From the NCBI GenBank assembly GCA_030619585.1, contig JAUXBD010000065.1:1-7222 (forward strand): a stretch of DNA of 7,222 nt. The letters are read 5' to 3'. This document shows, piece after piece, positions 5,730 to 7,222 of this stretch. The number at the start of each line of letters is the position of its first letter. Positions within the stretch are counted from its first letter, which is position 1. A program made the position numbers and the translations under genes. This DNA comes from Desulfobacteraceae bacterium (lineage in GTDB: Bacteria > Desulfobacterota > Desulfobacteria > Desulfobacterales > SURF-7). The notes beneath the pieces are model-generated. The model had not been told where the DNA came from and did no database searches. It was given only the letters and a program-made list of their open reading frames with translations.

Positions 5730-5793
5730 GTCCAAATTATAACCCGACAGTTAAATCCATAAAACATCATCATTTATATTCTATGAGGGTGCC

Positions 5794-7071
5794 ATGACTG
5801 CTATCAGAAATATAAAAGCCAGGCAAATTATTGATTCTCGGGGGAATCCAACGGTTGAGGTGGATGTTGTTTTAGCTTGCGGTGCTATAGGACGAGCGGC
5901 TGTACCTTCCGGCGCTTCCACGGGAAAACGTGAAGCCATGGAACTTCGTGACAAAGAGTTAAAGCCTTTTGGCGGAAAAGGCGTAACATTAGCTGTAAAA
6001 AATATCCTCAACATCATAGCTCCTGCTGTACTCAATATTGATGCAGCTGATCAAGAGGTCCTTGACACACATATGATTGAATTGGACGGAACCCCGAACA
6101 AGGCTAAATTGGGAGCAAATGCAATTCTTGGAGTATCCATGGCCGCTTGTCGGGCAACTGCATCAGCCTATGGTTTGCCCCTCTACAAATATCTGGGGGG
6201 GATCAACGCCAGGTATCTTCCTGTGCCAATGATGAATATAATTAACGGAGGCGCACATGCTGCCAACAACCTTGATATTCAGGAATTTATGATCATCCCT
6301 GTTGGTGCAAAATCCATATTCGAAGCTGTGCAAATGGGGGCCGAAACATTCCACAGTCTGAAAAAACTTCTTAAAGCAAAAGGTTTAAATACTTCTGTTG
6401 GTGATGAAGGCGGATTTGCTCCTGACCTTGAATCAAATGAAGCGGCCCTTAAATTTATAATAGATGCTATTGAGGCTGCAGGCTATACGCCCGGCAAAGA
6501 CATCGGGCTTGCCATGGATGCTGCTGCAAGCGAGTTTTATGAAAACGGAAGATATATACTTGAATCGGAAAACAGGAAGCTTTCAGCCATTGAGATGATA
6601 GAATATTATGAAAATCTCATTGATAAATATCCCATTTACTCCATTGAGGATGGTCTTGATGAACAGGACTGGGACAACTGGGCTTTGATGACGGACCGAC
6701 TTGGAACATCAATACAGCTTGTGGGTGATGATACTTTTGTGACAAACCCTGAGATACTCTCAAAAGGCATAAAAGAGGGTGTGGCAAACTCCATTTTGAT
6801 CAAGCTTAATCAGATCGGCACTGTAACCCAGACACTTGATGCTATTGATATGGCAAAACAGGCTGGCTACTCTACAGTTATTTCCCACCGCTCAGGTGAG
6901 ACAGAAGATACTTTTATTGCAGACCTTGCTGTGGGAACAAACAGCGGACAGATAAAAACAGGTTCCATGTCACGTTCTGACCGGGTTGCCAAATACAACC
7001 AATTGATCAGGATAGAGCAAGACCTTGGCAAAAACGCACGATTTTCAGACAACATCTTCCTGTCCGGATAG
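5794..7071 (+). CDS. eno: Enolase (phosphopyruvate hydratase)
   Basis: Interconverts 2-phosphoglycerate and phosphoenolpyruvate in glycolysis and gluconeogenesis; cytoplasmic, Mg-dependent. The 425-residue product is full length, opening with the typical ARQIIDSRGNPTVEVDV (9-25). The mobile loop is SGAST (39-43). Catalytic residues are E205 in GDEGGFAP and K337 in LIKLNQIG. Metal ligands are D242 (AMDAAASEF), E285 (IEDGLDEQDW) and D312 (VGDDTFVTNP). Substrate contacts include H155, H365-R366-S367 (SHRSGETED) and K388 (GQIKTGSMSRSDR). The segment after H155 reads HAANN where most enolases have HADNN. The ribosome-binding site GAGGG ends four nt before ATG. It ends in TAG, and the downstream exported-protein gene starts 11 nt later, so the two probably share a transcript. 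Confidence 0.98.
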   Translation: MTAIRNIKARQIIDSRGNPTVEVDVVLACGAIGRAAVPSGASTGKREAMELRDKELKPFGGKGVTLAVKNILNIIAPAVLNIDAADQEVLDTHMIELDGTPNKAKLGANAILGVSMAACRATASAYGLPLYKYLGGINARYLPVPMMNIINGGAHAANNLDIQEFMIIPVGAKSIFEAVQMGAETFHSLKKLLKAKGLNTSVGDEGGFAPDLESNEAALKFIIDAIEAAGYTPGKDIGLAMDAAASEFYENGRYILESENRKLSAIEMIEYYENLIDKYPIYSIEDGLDEQDWDNWALMTDRLGTSIQLVGDDTFVTNPEILSKGIKEGVANSILIKLNQIGTVTQTLDAIDMAKQAGYSTVISHRSGETEDTFIADLAVGTNSGQIKTGSMSRSDRVAKYNQLIRIEQDLGKNARFSDNIFLSG

Positions 7072-7082
7072 GATTTTTTTCA

Positions 7083-7222
7083 ATGCAACCGGTTTTATCT
7101 CGTTTGACCCTTAAGTACTTATTTACAGCACTTTTATGTGTTTGTGTTATTATCTCTCTTCTCCTTGAAGCTGATGCATATGTGCTCTCCGGGCCCCATA
7201 TTTTGGATTTAATGGTAAAGAA
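7083..7222 (+). CDS. Exported protein, 5' part only, function unknown
   Basis: The frame is open from the ATG at 7083 to the window edge (46 codons). The first residues make a signal peptide: a short basic start (MQPVLSRLTLKY), a hydrophobic core (LFTALLCVCVIISLLL), then EADA, fitting signal peptidase I cleavage after Ala-Asp-Ala. The mature part begins YVLSGPHILDLMVK. No lipobox Cys follows the core, so it is predicted to be periplasmic or outer-membrane associated rather than a lipoprotein. The ribosome-binding site AGGA overlaps the eno stop codon and lies nine nt before ATG, which supports this start and coexpression with eno. The remainder is outside the window, so no function is assigned. 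Confidence 0.8.
   Translation, partial: MQPVLSRLTLKYLFTALLCVCVIISLLLEADAYVLSGPHILDLMVK

Larger units (their letters stand above)
5682..5730. repeat. Inverted repeat CTTGACA/TGTCAAG in the eno upstream region
   Basis: Perfect 7-bp arms at 5682-5688 and 5724-5730, separated by 35 AT-rich bases. Each arm is a consensus -35 box pointing inward, so the candidate promoters of eno and the divergent gene occupy the same DNA with overlapping -10 regions. The right arm also sits in the near-palindrome ACTTGTCAAGT (5721-5731). Confidence 0.6.

Overview
The window holds core housekeeping genes of a Gram-negative-type bacterium. It is AT-leaning. The best fit is a member of the Desulfobacterota (former Deltaproteobacteria), perhaps near Desulfobacterales. 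That placement is an inference from the rho-rpmE-prfA-prmC order, the style of the Adk and enolase proteins, and the run of CTTGACA -35 boxes; it cannot be proved from this sequence alone. I see no mobile element, CRISPR array, rRNA or tRNA, and no sign of recent transfer.

Layout. On the minus strand, reading right to left, are rho (transcription termination factor), rpmE (ribosomal protein L31, zinc type), prfA (release factor RF1) and prmC (methyltransferase that modifies the GGQ motif of RF1). rho and rpmE are 25 nt apart, and prfA and prmC overlap by 10 nt. This is a gene-expression operon covering transcription termination, a ribosomal protein, and translation termination with the enzyme that activates it. 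A promoter with consensus hexamers at about 4097-4123 would give rho a leader of about 300 nt, which suggests autogenous control. Divergent from it is adk (adenylate kinase, plus strand), with its own candidate promoter at 4225-4251. adk ends in a perfect 15-bp stem hairpin that also serves the convergent gene.

That convergent gene (5169-5573, minus) encodes a small protein with a predicted winged-helix N-terminus and a Lys-rich coiled-coil C-terminus, function unknown. A continuous reading of about 40 codons in the -1 frame starts exactly where its frame ends, inside a run of A. This points to a frameshift, an indel, or chance. Divergent from it is eno (enolase, plus strand). The spacer between them carries a perfect inverted repeat CTTGACA/TGTCAAG whose arms look like the -35 boxes of two opposed, overlapping promoters. 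Eleven bases after eno, a gene for an exported protein begins and runs off the window.

I found no clear new multi-gene system. The points most worth checking are the reading-frame switch in the unknown gene, the symmetric promoter shared by that gene and eno, the motifs shared by the two divergent intergenic regions, the rho leader, and an Adk LID domain whose metal site looks like Cys-Asp-Cys-Cys.
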